The position numbers and the translations under genes are program-made. From Thalassobacillus pellis (GTDB taxonomy: Bacteria > Bacillota > Bacilli > Bacillales > Halobacillaceae), in assembly GCF_016908295.1 (NCBI RefSeq), contig NZ_JAFBDO010000002.1:1-64000 (forward strand): a DNA stretch of 64,000 nucleotides, in the 5' to 3' direction. Under the pieces are notes generated by a model. The model ran no database searches and was not told the origin of the DNA. It saw only the letters and a list, made by a program, of their open reading frames with translations. Position 1 is the first letter of the stretch. The number at the start of each line of letters is the position of its first letter. Positions 36,604 through 46,293 of this stretch are shown here, in pieces.

Positions 36604-36632
36604 TTCAATCCTTATCGCCCATATGCTATAAT
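36604..36632 (+). promoter_or_regulatory. Promoter of the gcv operon
   Basis: Extended -10 TGCTATAAT (36624-36632) with a weak -35 TTCAAT (36604) at 17 bp, about 80 nt before the riboswitch. Confidence 0.6.
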
Positions 36633-36710
36633 ATGATTGGTAATGTGACAGATTTTTCACATCTTTTTTGTTAGTATGCCCAATTGAAAAGATTATACAA
36701 CTGCGAATGA

Positions 36711-36898
36711 CTGCAGGGGGAGAGACTACCTGGTAGCGCCGAAGGAGCAAGCATACAGCATGTGAATCTCTCAGGCAAAAAGACCTCTGTGTGACGCAAC
36801 TCTGGAGAGTGTTTACATTAGTAAACCACCCAAGAAGCAAACCTTGTCTATGGGCGATTAGATCCTGACAGGTGAAACTTTCTGGTGAATGGACAGAG
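36711..36898 (+). ncRNA. Tandem glycine riboswitch
   Basis: Two aptamers in series. Aptamer 1 (about 36711-36795) has GGGGGAGAGAC, GCGCCGAAGGAGCAA and ATCTCTCAGGCAAAAAGAC. Aptamer 2 (about 36800-36898) has CTCTGGAGAG, CACCCAAGAAGCAAACC and AAACTTTCTGGTGAATGGACAGAG. These are the conserved features of the gcvT glycine riboswitch. The last bases GGACAGAG also form the 5' arm of the downstream terminator, so glycine binding should favour read-through. Confidence 0.93.
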
Positions 36899-36937
36899 AT
36901 CCCTTGAACGTAACGGTGGGATTTCTGTCTTTTTTTG
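36892..36937 (+). terminator. Riboswitch-controlled terminator before gcvT
   Basis: GACAGAGATCCC pairs with GGGATTTCTGTC followed by seven T. The 5' arm is shared with aptamer 2, giving a mutually exclusive ON switch. Confidence 0.88.
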
Positions 36938-36968
36938 TCTTACAAAATCAAGAATTGGGAGTGATTGG

Positions 36969-38072
36969 ATGTCAGAAGTAAAACGTACACCTTTATATGA
37001 AGAGTATGAGAAACACGGCGCAAAAACGATCGACTTTGGCGGCTGGGATCTGCCAGTACAGTTTTCAAGTATTAAAGAAGAACATGAAGCTACACGTACG
37101 GACGCCGGGTTATTCGATGTCTCTCATATGGGAGAAATCTTGGTAGAAGGACCTGAAAGTGAAAAGTTTCTTCAAAAGATGCTCACTAATGATGTTTCCA
37201 AGCTCGAACCAAAAAAAGCACAGTATACTATTATGTGCTATGAAAATGGCGGTACTGTGGACGACTTGATTGTTTATATGCTTGAAGAAGAAAAATACCT
37301 GTTAGTTGTTAATGCAGCCAATATTGAAAAGGATTTTGACTGGCTTAAGAAGCATGAAGATGAAAGAGTATCCATCACGAACAAATCAGATGACTATGTG
37401 CAGCTTGCCCTTCAAGGACCAAAAGCAGAACGTATCTTGCAAAAATTGACGGATACTGACCTTTCCACAATCAAATTTTTCCGTTTTGAGTCTCCTGTCA
37501 GTTTCAAAGGAATCGATGATCAAGCTATCGTATCCCGTACAGGTTACACGGGGGAAGATGGTTTTGAAATCTATCTTCCTAAAACATCTGGTCCCGTTCT
37601 TTGGAGAAAAATCCTTGAAGCAGGTGAACCGGAAGGCGCTAAGCCTATCGGATTAGGAGCAAGGGATACTTTGCGATTTGAAGCGAACCTGGCATTATAT
37701 GGACAGGAATTGTCCCCGGAGATTTCTCCGCTTGAGGCAGGACTTTCCTTTGCGGTTAAACTGAAGAAAGAGGCTGATTTTATCGGCAAGGAAGCGTTGG
37801 TACAACAGAAGGAAGAGGGTCTGGAGCGTAAGCTTGTCGGCATTGAAATGATTGATAAAGGTATTCCGCGTACGGACTATAAAGTTCTGGATGGCGATAA
37901 GGAAATTGGATTTGTGACCACCGGAACCCAGTCACCGACTCTTGGCAAAAATGTTGGACTGGCTCTGCTTAACAAAGAATATACGGAGTTGGGTACAGAA
38001 GTAACAGTCCAAGTGAGAAAGCGCCAATTGAAAGCTGTAGTTGTTAAAACACCATTTTACAAGCGTGGATAA
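36969..38072 (+). CDS. gcvT: Glycine cleavage system T protein (aminomethyltransferase)
   Basis: Transfers the methylene from aminomethyl-lipoyl H protein to THF, releasing ammonia and giving 5,10-methylene-THF. 367 residues with the family motifs FDVSHMGEI (after GLFDVS), [11 protein letters not shown] and [14 protein letters not shown] 36969 follows GGGAGTG; the ORF also extends upstream into the riboswitch, which is not coding. First gene of gcvT-gcvPA-gcvPB under glycine control. Confidence 0.96.
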   Translation: MSEVKRTPLYEEYEKHGAKTIDFGGWDLPVQFSSIKEEHEATRTDAGLFDVSHMGEILVEGPESEKFLQKMLTNDVSKLEPKKAQYTIMCYENGGTVDDLIVYMLEEEKYLLVVNAANIEKDFDWLKKHEDERVSITNKSDDYVQLALQGPKAERILQKLTDTDLSTIKFFRFESPVSFKGIDDQAIVSRTGYTGEDGFEIYLPKTSGPVLWRKILEAGEPEGAKPIGLGARDTLRFEANLALYGQELSPEISPLEAGLSFAVKLKKEADFIGKEALVQQKEEGLERKLVGIEMIDKGIPRTDYKVLDGDKEIGFVTTGTQSPTLGKNVGLALLNKEYTELGTEVTVQVRKRQLKAVVVKTPFYKRG

Positions 38073-38093
38073 AGGAAAGGGTGGAAGTAGCAT

Positions 38094-39443
38094 ATGGAAT
38101 TTCGATACTTGCCTATGACTGAAAGAGACAAACAAGAAATGCTGGATACGATTGGTATCAAACACACCGATGAACTGTTTGCCGATATTCCTGAAAAAGT
38201 ACGTTTTAAAGGGGAATTGGATATTAAGCCGCCGGCAAATGAGTTTTCTCTCATGAAAGAATTGACACAGATGGCTGATAAGAATGTCAATACTAAATCC
38301 CATACATCCTTCCTAGGGGCTGGAGTATATGATCATTATATCCCTTCCATCGTTGACCATGTCATTTCCCGATCTGAATTTTACACGGCATACACACCAT
38401 ATCAGCCGGAAATCTCTCAAGGGGAATTACAGGCGATATTTGAATTCCAGACGATGATATGTGAATTGACAGCAATGGATGTAGCAAATTCATCTATGTA
38501 TGACGGAGGGACTGCACTTGCAGAAGCTGTTAATTTGAGCGCAGGCACGACTAAGAAAAAGAAAGTTATCGTTTCTAAAACAGTCCATCCTGAATCAAGG
38601 GCGGTCATTCAGGCTTATGCGAATGGCCCGGGAGTTGAAATAGTTGAAATCGGGCACAAAGATGGACTAACAGATCTAGAAGCGCTTGAAGCGGAGATTG
38701 ATGAGGATACGGCAGGAGTCGTCATTCAATATCCGAACTTCTTCGGGCAAATTGAGCCTCTGGATAAAGTGAAAGAAATCCTGGCTGAACAGAAGAAAGC
38801 AATGATGATTGTATCGAGTAATCCTCTTGCACTTGGTTACCTGACACCCCCCGGTGAATTCGGTGCAGATATTGTTGTCGGGGATGCTCAGGTATTCGGT
38901 ATTCCTGCACAGTTTGGCGGCCCGCATTGTGGATATTTCGCGACATCGAAGAAACTGATGCGGAAAGTGCCTGGCAGACTGGTCGGGCAAACGACTGATG
39001 AAGAAGGCAGACGTGGATTTGTATTGACACTACAAGCAAGAGAACAGCACATCCGGAGGGACAAGGCGACTTCCAATATTTGCTCGAATCAGGCTTTAAA
39101 TGCTCTCGCCTCTTCTGTTGCTATGTCATCATTAGGCAAACAGGGGCTTAAGAAGATGTCATGGATCAACATACAGAAAACAGCTTATATGAAGCAGGCG
39201 CTAAAAAACCAAAACATACAGGTTCCATTTGATGGTGCATTTTATAATGAACTCGTCGTAAAACTGGACACGGATATCCAGTCCGCTAATCGCCGTCTGT
39301 TGGAAAAGGGGATTATCGGAGGTTATGATCTTGGTCAGGATTATGCTGAGCTTGAAGGCCATATGCTGATTGCGGTAACGGAAATCCGCACGAAAGAAGA
39401 AATGGATAATTTCGTAAAAGAATTGGGGGATATACATGGCTAA
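38094..39443 (+). CDS. gcvPA: Glycine dehydrogenase (decarboxylating) subunit 1
   Basis: N-terminal half of the split P protein, 449 residues; binds glycine with GcvPB and decarboxylates it. The PLP-fold aminotransferase domain is present ([40 protein letters not shown]) but the PLP lysine is in the other subunit. GGAAAGGGTGG precedes the ATG. Overlaps gcvPB by 8 bp. Confidence 0.96.
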   Translation: MEFRYLPMTERDKQEMLDTIGIKHTDELFADIPEKVRFKGELDIKPPANEFSLMKELTQMADKNVNTKSHTSFLGAGVYDHYIPSIVDHVISRSEFYTAYTPYQPEISQGELQAIFEFQTMICELTAMDVANSSMYDGGTALAEAVNLSAGTTKKKKVIVSKTVHPESRAVIQAYANGPGVEIVEIGHKDGLTDLEALEAEIDEDTAGVVIQYPNFFGQIEPLDKVKEILAEQKKAMMIVSSNPLALGYLTPPGEFGADIVVGDAQVFGIPAQFGGPHCGYFATSKKLMRKVPGRLVGQTTDEEGRRGFVLTLQAREQHIRRDKATSNICSNQALNALASSVAMSSLGKQGLKKMSWINIQKTAYMKQALKNQNIQVPFDGAFYNELVVKLDTDIQSANRRLLEKGIIGGYDLGQDYAELEGHMLIAVTEIRTKEEMDNFVKELGDIHG

Positions 39444-40893
39444 CCAAGACTTTCCGTTAATATTTGAGCTTAGTCAAGAGAGCCGGACTGGTTTCAGTCT
39501 TCCGGAAATGGATGTACCAGAAGTTGAATTGCCAATGGACGATGTGTATGTACGTAAAGAGGCAGCTGACTTGCCGGAAGTTAGCGAATTGCAGATTATG
39601 CGCCATTACACCGCTCTGTCGAAGCGGAACCATGGTGTGGATTCTGGTTTCTATCCACTAGGTTCCTGTACGATGAAATATAACCCAAAGATGAATGAAG
39701 ATGTAGCACGTTTGACTGGATTTAGTCATATCCACCCTCACCAGCCGGAAGAAAGTGTCCAGGGGGCAATGGGATTGTTGTATGATTTGCAGACGACATT
39801 AGCTTCCATTACTGGAATGCATACTGTCACCCTGCAACCGGCTGCAGGCGCGCATGGCGAATGGACCGGTTTGATGATGATTCGTGCTTTTCATGAGGAA
39901 AATGGCGACTATAATCGAACGAAGGTTATTGTTCCTGATTCTGCCCATGGGACAAACCCGGCCTCAGCTACTGTTGCGGGTTTTGAAGCAGTTACCGTTA
40001 AATCGGATGAGCATGGTCTCGTTGATTTAGAAGATTTAAAAAGAGTAGTCGGAGATGATACGGCTGCCCTGATGCTGACAAATCCAAATACACTTGGTTT
40101 ATTTGAAGAACATATTCTGGAAATGGCAGAAATCATTCATGAAGCTGGAGGAAAGCTTTACTATGATGGAGCCAATCTGAATGCCATTCTAGGATATGCC
40201 CGTCCAGGGGACATGGGCTTTGATGTCGTCCATCTTAATCTGCACAAGACCTTTACAGGACCCCATGGCGGCGGCGGTCCCGGTTCCGGCCCGGTAGGTG
40301 TTACAGAGGAAATGGTGCCGTACCTTCCGAAACCGTTGCTAGCAAAGAAAGGTGATAAGTTTGTATTTGATTATGAATGTCCTAAATCAATTGGCAGAGT
40401 AAAACCCTATTATGGAAACTTTGGCATCAACGTACGGGCTTACACCTACATCCGTACTATGGGGGCAGAGGGGCTTAAAAAGGTTAGTGAATATGCAGTG
40501 TTGAATGCCAATTATATGATGCGGCGCTTACAGGAAGAGTATGAATTGCCATTTACGCAGCATTGTAAGCATGAATTCGTCATTTCTGGTAAACGCCAAA
40601 AAAAACTAGGGGTCAGGACATTGGATATAGCCAAAAGACTGCTTGACTTCGGATACCATCCACCGACTATCTACTTCCCATTAAATGTAGAAGAAGCGCT
40701 GATGGTAGAGCCGACTGAGACAGAGTCAAAAGAAACACTGGATGCTTTTATTGAGGCAATGCTACAGATATCAAATGAGGCTAAAGAAGATCCGGAAATT
40801 GTCCAGGAGGCGCCTCATACCACAATTGTGAAGCGGATGGATGAAACAACAGCAGCACGGAAACCGGTTTTACGTTATATTAAAGAAGGTTAA
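39436..40893 (+). CDS. gcvPB: Glycine dehydrogenase (decarboxylating) subunit 2
   Basis: 485-residue PLP-bearing subunit of the P protein. Schiff-base Lys271 in [15 protein letters not shown], phosphate-binding glycine-rich loop [14 protein letters not shown]. Coupled to gcvPA by an 8-bp overlap. The complex also needs H protein and lipoamide dehydrogenase, which are not in this window; note that lipM, next to yqhL in B. subtilis, is missing here. Confidence 0.96.
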   Translation: MANQDFPLIFELSQESRTGFSLPEMDVPEVELPMDDVYVRKEAADLPEVSELQIMRHYTALSKRNHGVDSGFYPLGSCTMKYNPKMNEDVARLTGFSHIHPHQPEESVQGAMGLLYDLQTTLASITGMHTVTLQPAAGAHGEWTGLMMIRAFHEENGDYNRTKVIVPDSAHGTNPASATVAGFEAVTVKSDEHGLVDLEDLKRVVGDDTAALMLTNPNTLGLFEEHILEMAEIIHEAGGKLYYDGANLNAILGYARPGDMGFDVVHLNLHKTFTGPHGGGGPGSGPVGVTEEMVPYLPKPLLAKKGDKFVFDYECPKSIGRVKPYYGNFGINVRAYTYIRTMGAEGLKKVSEYAVLNANYMMRRLQEEYELPFTQHCKHEFVISGKRQKKLGVRTLDIAKRLLDFGYHPPTIYFPLNVEEALMVEPTETESKETLDAFIEAMLQISNEAKEDPEIVQEAPHTTIVKRMDETTAARKPVLRYIKEG

Positions 40894-40910
40894 TATAAAA
40901 AAGATATAGT

Positions 40911-40952
40911 AAAGGGTTCTTTAACCGTCTGGTTAAGGAACCCTTTTTCTTT
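40911..40952 (+). terminator. gcv operon terminator
   Basis: AAAGGGTTC/GAACCCTTT with inner TTAACC/GGTTAA and T run. Confidence 0.92.
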
Positions 40953-40954
40953 AC

Positions 40955-40983
40955 CTAAAAAAGTGGCCAGTAGTTGGCCACTC
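40955..40983 (-). terminator. yqhL terminator (minus strand)
   Basis: AGTGGCC/GGCCACT stem followed by six T on the minus strand. Confidence 0.88.
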
Positions 40984-40993
40984 AAAAGATTTT

Positions 40994-41365
40994 TTATCCT
41001 GTTTTTATTTTACCGCCCCAGCGTTTAAAGCCGCCTTTCAGCTGGTTGATATCCCTGTAGCCTTTTTTGTGGAGAAGCATTGCAGCTCTGGCTGACCTGG
41101 CACCGCTTTGACAGTACAAATAGATTGGTTGATCCTTTCTAAGCTCAGTCAATCGATGGTTCATCTGGGAAAGTGGTATATTTCGTGCACCAAGAATGTG
41201 ACCGCCTTTGAATTCCTTCGGTTCCCGAATATCAATCAATTGAGCTTTCCGGTAACCTTGACGAAACTCGTCTTCTGTCAGAGTGGTCATTATTTTCCGC
41301 GCTTTAAAGTATCTATACAATCCGAACGCAATTAAAATGACAATTAATCCAATCAATAATTCCAT
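40994..41365 (-). CDS. yqhL: Membrane-anchored rhodanese-like protein YqhL
   Basis: 123 residues: one N-terminal membrane helix (about 3-19), then a single rhodanese domain with IDIREPKEF and the active-site loop YLYCQSGARSA, whose Cys can carry a persulfide. Likely sulfur transfer at the membrane face; the acceptor is unknown. Convergent with gcvPB as in B. subtilis. Confidence 0.92.
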   Translation of the reverse strand: MELLIGLIVILIAFGLYRYFKARKIMTTLTEDEFRQGYRKAQLIDIREPKEFKGGHILGARNIPLSQMNHRLTELRKDQPIYLYCQSGARSARAAMLLHKKGYRDINQLKGGFKRWGGKIKTG

Positions 41366-41612
41366 CTAGCATATACCCCCATTTTTTCTATTACCTATTC
41401 TATTATATGTATGATAGCATAACTTTTCAAAATGTTTTTACCCCGGAAGGCGTGAGATACGAATACTTTTTGCGTATTCTATTTAGAAAACAGGCGCTAT
41501 TTTTGTCGAAAATTGCAAATGATAAAAAAGGTTGAATAGAGATTAAATTACCGAGATATCTTCTGTTTTCTCCCTTTCTCTACTGTTATTGCCGGATTTT
41601 ATGATTGACAAA

Positions 41613-41680
41613 TTGCTTTCTTTTCGTTCTGAACACAATATCTGGTGTTTTTTTATAAATTTAAACACAATATATTGATT
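41613..41680 (+). promoter_or_regulatory. NrdR-box pair and promoter of the ribonucleotide reductase gene
   Basis: Two NrdR boxes: ACACAATATCTGGTGT (41633-41648) and ACACAATATATTGATT (41665-41680), 32 bp (three turns) apart, the standard tandem arrangement. A candidate promoter TTGCTT-N17-CAATAT (41613-41641) overlaps box 1, so NrdR would block polymerase. The rest of the 419-bp gap (41366-41784) shows an inverted repeat GAATAC/GTATTC near 41470 and no gene. No B12 box is seen, so no cobalamin riboswitch is called. Confidence 0.85.
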
Positions 41681-41784
41681 AAGATTCTCTCAGTGTGGTA
41701 TCTTACTTATAGATTAATAAAATACCGACAACAAGAAGAATACCATCAATCAGAGATAAAATAAATAGTGAAGGAGAGATTCAA

Positions 41785-43224
41785 ATGTCGACTGTTGCCG
41801 AATCTCATACCAAAATTAATGTAGAACGACTCAATCAGGATATTCGTCAATTCCCTCAAGTACATGAAATCACATCAGATATGCAAATCTCCCATAAAGG
41901 TGTATCCCGGCTGGTCATGCTCGATCGTTATGCTTTTAAAGATACTGAGCGTTTGACACTAGGGGAAGGGGATTTTGTCGTATTGACTGTCAAAGAGGAT
42001 CCTAATTTTCCAGCAAGAGGTTTAGGGTTCATTGAATCAATCGACTGGGAAAAAAAGCAGGCAAAAGTAAAAGTTGAGCAGGAATTCGTCAATGTCCTTG
42101 ATAAAGAAAAAGAGCGGGAAACAGGAATGGTCACCCGTAACCTTGATACAATTGATAAACCGCTGGAAATTTTCTATGAGCAGATTGCCATGCGGAATGC
42201 AACTGGTTTGGCTGCTGTGGAAACAGCTCCTGAGAAAAAGGAAACTTGGCAAAAAGAGTTTTATCGGGAGCTGTCAGATTTGAATTTCATTCCTGCTGGA
42301 CGTGTATTATACGGGGCAGGAGCTAACACGGACGTCACTTACTTTAACTGTTATGTCATGCCGTTTGTTCAGGATTCCCGTGAAGGAATCTCTGATCATC
42401 GAAAACAAGTAATGGAAATCATGTCACGCGGTGGCGGAGTTGGAACAAATGGATCAACCCTCAGACCAAGAAATGCACTTGCCAGAGGGGTGAATGGTAA
42501 ATCTTCCGGATCTGTTTCCTGGCTCGACGATATTGCAAAACTGACACATCTCGTTGAGCAAGGCGGGTCTAGACGTGGCGCACAAATGATTATGCTCGCC
42601 GATTGGCACCCGGATGTTTTGGAATTCATTATTTCAAAAATGCAGAACCCGAGAATTCTCCGGTTCCTTATTGAAAATACAGAGGACGAGCAAATAAAGC
42701 ATCTCGCTCAGGAAAAATTGAAGTTCACTCCTTTGACAGAAACAGAACGTGACTTGTATCAAAGTGTTGTAAATTATAAAAGTATGCCTGGTTATGGCGG
42801 GTTTACCGAGCAGTCGATTCGCGAAGCAGAGGAGAAGCTGTTAACAGGAGGAACGTATACCGTCCACAATTCCGACTTCCTGACTGGTGCGAATATCTCT
42901 GTTTGTATCACTAAGGAATTCATGGATGCAGTTGAAAATGATGAATACTATCAGCTCCGTTTTCCTGATGTCGAAAATTATTCCGCCGAAGAAATGAAAG
43001 AATATAACGAGCATTGGCATCAAGTAGGCGATGTCAGAGAGTGGGAGGCAAAAGGTTACGATGTACGCATTCATCGCAGGATGAGAGCGAAGGAGCTATG
43101 GAATCTGATTAATATCTGTGCAACTTATTCTGCCGAGCCTGGTATTTTCTTCATCGATAACGCCAACGACAAAACGAATGCTACTGCTTATGGCCAAAAA
43201 GTTGTAGCAACAAATCCGTGTGGT
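41785..43224 (+). CDS. nrdJ: Adenosylcobalamin-dependent (class II) ribonucleotide reductase, exon 1
   Basis: First 480 codons of an 855-residue NrdJ. It holds the N-terminal region, the first active-site cysteine strand (TYFNCYVMPF), the GGGVGTNGSTLRPR substrate/effector loop region, and ends with Asn477-Pro-Cys479-Gly480 of the catalytic N-P-C-G-E motif. Read straight through, the frame meets TAG at 43234, but the protein resumes perfectly at 43495 after a group I intron. GAAGGAGAG precedes the ATG. Makes deoxyribonucleotides independently of oxygen; placed at the spot where B. subtilis has lipM. Confidence 0.93.
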
Positions 43225-43494
43225 AGCGCAGCGTAGTTTGCCTCACGTTAAAAACTCCGGAATAAAGCGGGAACCCTGAGAAGGGAATCCGAACCGAAGG
43301 CAGGCTGTAAAAAGCCGGTCAGGGGCAACGCATAGGTGGTGAACCTCGGAGCTTACGAGAATATAATCCACCCACGAGGCCGGAGCGTTACCCAAACAGT
43401 CAGTATATGCTGGGGTAATGAAAAGATATGCTGAACTTACACGAATAGGAAGTGTAAGAAGTAAAGGATAAAAAGCCTTTACGATAACAATCTG
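43225..43494 (+). ncRNA. Group I self-splicing intron in nrdJ (270 nt, no ORF)
   Basis: Exon 1 ends in U (GGT) and the intron ends in G, the group I rule. The P1 guide GCCTCACG (43240-43247) pairs with exon CGTGTGGT (43217-43224) with a U-G at the splice site and one U-U mismatch. P10: GTTT (43236-43239) with exon 2 GAAC. P3: CTCCG (43255-59) with CGGAG (43347-51). P7: GCATA (43330-34, in an R-like CAACGCATAGG) with TATGC (43427-31, in an S-like AAAGATATGC). Two P9-type hairpins: CTTACAC/GTGTAAG and GTAAAGG/CCTTTAC. No homing endonuclease is encoded. Confidence 0.92.
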
Positions 43495-44622
43495 GAACAA
43501 CCGCTCGCTCCTTATTCTGTCTGTAACCTTGCGGCAGTCAACCTTGCGGCTATGGCGGATAAGGAAAATAAAACCATTAACTATGAGAAATTGAAGCAGA
43601 CTGTAGAAACAGGAGTGCGTCTGCAGGATAATGTTATCGATGCAACCCCGTATTTCCTTGAAGAAAACAGGAAACAGGCACTTGGAGAGCGTCGTGTCGG
43701 ACTAGGTGTAATGGGGCTTCACGATTTATTGATTTATTGTGAAACAGAGTATGGCTCAAAAGAGGGTAATGCGCTAGTCGATGAAATCTTTGAAACGATT
43801 GCCACTACTGCTTACCGTGCCTCTGTTGAATTGGCGAAAGAAAAAGGCAGCTTCCCGTTTTTAATTGGGGAAACCAATGAGGACACAAAAGCTTTGCGAG
43901 AGCAGTTTATTAATACCGGCTATATGAAACAAATGCCAGAAGATATCCGTAATGATATCTTGGAATATGGAATTCGTAACTCCCATCTACTGACTGTGGC
44001 ACCGACTGGAAGTACAGGAACAATGGTTGGGGTATCTACTGGATTGGAACCTTATTTCTCCTTCTCCTATTACCGAAGTGGACGTTTAGGGAAATTTATC
44101 GAAGTGAAAGCAGATATTGTTCGGGAATACCTTGACGGACACCCGGAACAGGACCCCGACAATCTGCCGGATTGGTTTGTAACGGCAATGGGGTTATCTC
44201 CAGAGGCCCATGCGGACACACAATGTGTCATCCAGCGCTGGGTGGACAGCTCTATTTCTAAAACGGTCAATGCACCAAAAGGCTATTCTGTTGAACAGGT
44301 AGAAAGTGTTTATCAGCGCCTATATCGAGGCGGTGCTAAAGGCGGAACTGTTTACGTCGATGGCAGCCGAGATTCTCAGGTATTAACCCTTAAGGCAGAA
44401 GAGAATGACTTTGAAGGGGAACAAACCGAATTGGAATTTGATGAAGATAAGAAACCTCGTGTTGTGTTGATGGATACGGTCCAGGAATTAACCAAAACGG
44501 ATGTCACGATCGGTTCTGAGGTCGGTAATACTTGCCCAGTATGCCGTAAAGGTAAAGTAGAGGATATTGGCGGGTGCAACACATGTACAAATTGTAATGC
44601 CCAGCTAAAATGTGGACTTTAA
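43495..44622 (+). CDS. nrdJ: Adenosylcobalamin-dependent ribonucleotide reductase, exon 2
   Basis: Remaining 375 codons, starting with Glu481-Gln-Pro-Leu of NPCGEQPL and continuing APYSVCNLAAVNLA. An apparent ATG at 43552 lies inside the conserved core and is not a start. The C-terminal half includes VAPTGSTGTMVGVSTGLEP (the second barrel motif) and a terminal cysteine cluster (CPVCRK, GGCNTCTNC, KCGL) like the redox/zinc tail of NrdJ enzymes. Joined in frame to exon 1 only after intron removal. Confidence 0.93.
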   Translation, partial: EQPLAPYSVCNLAAVNLAAMADKENKTINYEKLKQTVETGVRLQDNVIDATPYFLEENRKQALGERRVGLGVMGLHDLLIYCETEYGSKEGNALVDEIFETIATTAYRASVELAKEKGSFPFLIGETNEDTKALREQFINTGYMKQMPEDIRNDILEYGIRNSHLLTVAPTGSTGTMVGVSTGLEPYFSFSYYRSGRLGKFIEVKADIVREYLDGHPEQDPDNLPDWFVTAMGLSPEAHADTQCVIQRWVDSSISKTVNAPKGYSVEQVESVYQRLYRGGAKGGTVYVDGSRDSQVLTLKAEENDFEGEQTELEFDEDKKPRVVLMDTVQELTKTDVTIGSEVGNTCPVCRKGKVEDIGGCNTCTNCNAQLKCGL

Positions 44623-44697
44623 ACGCCAAAACAAGCCTTGCAGAAATATACAAGGCCCCTGGAAACGGAATGTTTATTTAATGTGTTTTTAAAAAAG

Positions 44698-44755
44698 CAG
44701 CCGATCTTCGAGTGATAAAGAGCGTCACGGCGAGGGTCGGTTTATGCTTATCAGT
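44698..44755. repeat. Degraded copy of the palindromic repeat seen at 1018-1135
   Basis: Retains GCGTCACGGCGAGGGT, TTTATGCTTATC and facing CCGATC/GGTCGG arms. Lies between nrdJ and its terminator. Confidence 0.55.
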
Positions 44756-44756
44756 G

Positions 44757-44795
44757 AAAAACCACGATGAAATTAATTTTCATCGTGGTTTTTTC
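44757..44795 (+). terminator. nrdJ terminator
   Basis: AAAACCACGATGAAA/TTTCATCGTGGTTTT stem and T run. Confidence 0.93.
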
Positions 44796-44837
44796 GTATG
44801 TAAAAAAAGAATTTTTTTGCATTGTGATTGCCGGTCT

Positions 44838-44951
44838 GGGCAGGGAAAAGATGAGATTCCTACGGGAGAGGTAAGGCTGACGATGCCCCCAGGAGCAAAG
44901 TCAGAGGAGACTTGCCATCTTCGCCGTGGAAAGGGAATCGTTTTCCTGCCC
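44838..44951. repeat. Long inverted repeat / dispersed element in the nrdJ-splB gap
   Basis: GGGCAGGGAAAA (44838-49) faces TTTTCCTGCCC (44941-51), with inner GATTCCTACGG facing CCGTGGAAAGGGAATC. Its inner part resembles the terminal block of the composite repeats at 19071 and 57915. The rest of 44796-45258 is AT-rich with another repeat-like fragment near 45100 (GCCCGCGG, CCGCCGGC) and shows no gene; an 86-codon ORF across it is a by-product of the repeats. Confidence 0.65.
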
Positions 44952-45230
44952 TACTTGCTACATTATCAATAAAACAGAAAAGGTGCCTCAATTAGTCTAA
45001 TTACAGATTTATGGGACAGCCCTTTTTATATTGGCGGCAGTTAAAGTTTATAAAGATTAACGGTTATATCATGGTTAATTCCACGAATAGCGAGAGACTG
45101 TGCCCGCGGCAAGCATCCGCCGGCAAGCGATTCCTGAGAACCAACAACAAATTTTAAACGTCTCCTTTTGATTATAAATTTTCCTGCAGGGCTTTTTTAA
45201 TTTCCATTAATCGCTTCCCTTGTTTTAACC

Positions 45231-45237
45231 CATACTA
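45231..45237 (+). promoter_or_regulatory. Possible sigma-G -10 element before splB
   Basis: CATACTA matches the forespore -10 consensus CATWHTA exactly, 21 nt before the ATG. No good GHATR -35 is seen at 17-18 bp. Confidence 0.4.
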
Positions 45238-45258
45238 AAAAGAAAAAGGAGACCTGTC

Positions 45259-46293
45259 ATGATAAAGCCATTTATCCCTGAGCTGGTTTATATAGAACCC
45301 CGGGCACTAGAATTTGAGCAAGGAAAAATTCTCCATGACAAATTTTCGGAAATGGGGATTGAAATAAGGGAAACAACTTCTCACAATCAGGTTAGAGGGA
45401 TTCCCGGAGCAAATGAGTTTCAAAAATATAAAAACGCCAAAAACACGCTGGCTATAGGCGTCAGAAAGACATTGGAATTTGATACCTCCAAGCCTTCTGC
45501 CGAATATGCCATCCCTTTAGCTACCGGATGCATGGGTCATTGTCATTATTGCTACTTGCAGACGACTTTGGGGAGCAAGCCATATATACGGACCTATGTA
45601 AATCTTGAAGAAATATTCGATCAGGCTAAAAAATATATGGATGAAAGAAAGCCAGAGTTAACAAGGTTTGAAGCGGCTTGTACCTCAGATATTGTTGGAA
45701 TTGACCATCTGACGCATTCCTTGAAAAAAGCCGTCGAGTATATCGGCCAGCAGAAATACGGAAGGTTAAGGTTTGTGACAAAATATCATTACGTTGATCA
45801 TTTACTTGATGCCGAACATAACGGTCATACAAGATTCAGGTTCAGTATAAATGCCGATTTTGTTATTAAATATATGGAGCCGGGTACATCCCCGCTGGAT
45901 CTTAGAATTGAAGCAGCGAAGAAGGTGTTAGCAGCGGGATATCCATCGGGTTTTATCGTAGCACCTATTTATGTTCATGATGGATGGGAAGAAGGATATT
46001 ATCAGATGTTTCAAAAGCTTCATGACCAATTGAAGGATGTTGACTATGACGAAGAGAATCTTACCTTCGAACTTATCCAGCATCGTTTCACAAAGCCCGC
46101 TAAACGGGTGATTGAACAGCGTTATCCCAAATCAAAGCTTGAAATGAATGAAGAAGAACGTAAATATAAGTGGGGAAGGTACGGCATTGGAAAATATGTA
46201 TATCCCACGGAAACCCAAGACAAACTGAAGGATACAATTTCAGCCTATACCAAAGAGTTTTTCCCCGATAGCACCATCAGTTACTTCACGTGA
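45259..46293 (+). CDS. splB: Spore photoproduct lyase
   Basis: Radical SAM enzyme that reverts the spore photoproduct (methylene-bridged thymine dimer) in germinating spore DNA. 344 residues with the cluster Cys91-x3-Cys95-x2-Cys98 (CMGHCHYC) and the conserved H-atom donor Cys in EAACTSD near residue 142. RBS AAAAGGAGA. Monocistronic here, without the splA regulator of B. subtilis beside it. Part of the block inserted between yqhL and mntR. Confidence 0.95.
   Translation: MIKPFIPELVYIEPRALEFEQGKILHDKFSEMGIEIRETTSHNQVRGIPGANEFQKYKNAKNTLAIGVRKTLEFDTSKPSAEYAIPLATGCMGHCHYCYLQTTLGSKPYIRTYVNLEEIFDQAKKYMDERKPELTRFEAACTSDIVGIDHLTHSLKKAVEYIGQQKYGRLRFVTKYHYVDHLLDAEHNGHTRFRFSINADFVIKYMEPGTSPLDLRIEAAKKVLAAGYPSGFIVAPIYVHDGWEEGYYQMFQKLHDQLKDVDYDEENLTFELIQHRFTKPAKRVIEQRYPKSKLEMNEEERKYKWGRYGIGKYVYPTETQDKLKDTISAYTKEFFPDSTISYFT

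Noticed and set aside
41366-41632. Cobalamin riboswitch before the B12-dependent reductase
   Set aside because: No B12 box (GCCACTG) or other conserved core element is visible; control is better explained by NrdR boxes.
41785-43236. nrdJ as a pseudogene broken by a frameshift or premature stop
   Set aside because: Both flanks are fully conserved and rejoin in frame at NPCG|EQPL after removal of exactly 270 nt that shows group I pairings. That is not expected of random decay.
43225-43494. Group II intron or intein at the same site
   Set aside because: No GUGYG start or domain V-like hairpin near the 3' end is seen, and the 270 nt contain stops in the host frame, which excludes an intein.
44712-44972. 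86-codon ORF in the nrdJ-splB gap
   Set aside because: It crosses the nrdJ terminator and an inverted repeat, so it is a by-product of repeat sequence.
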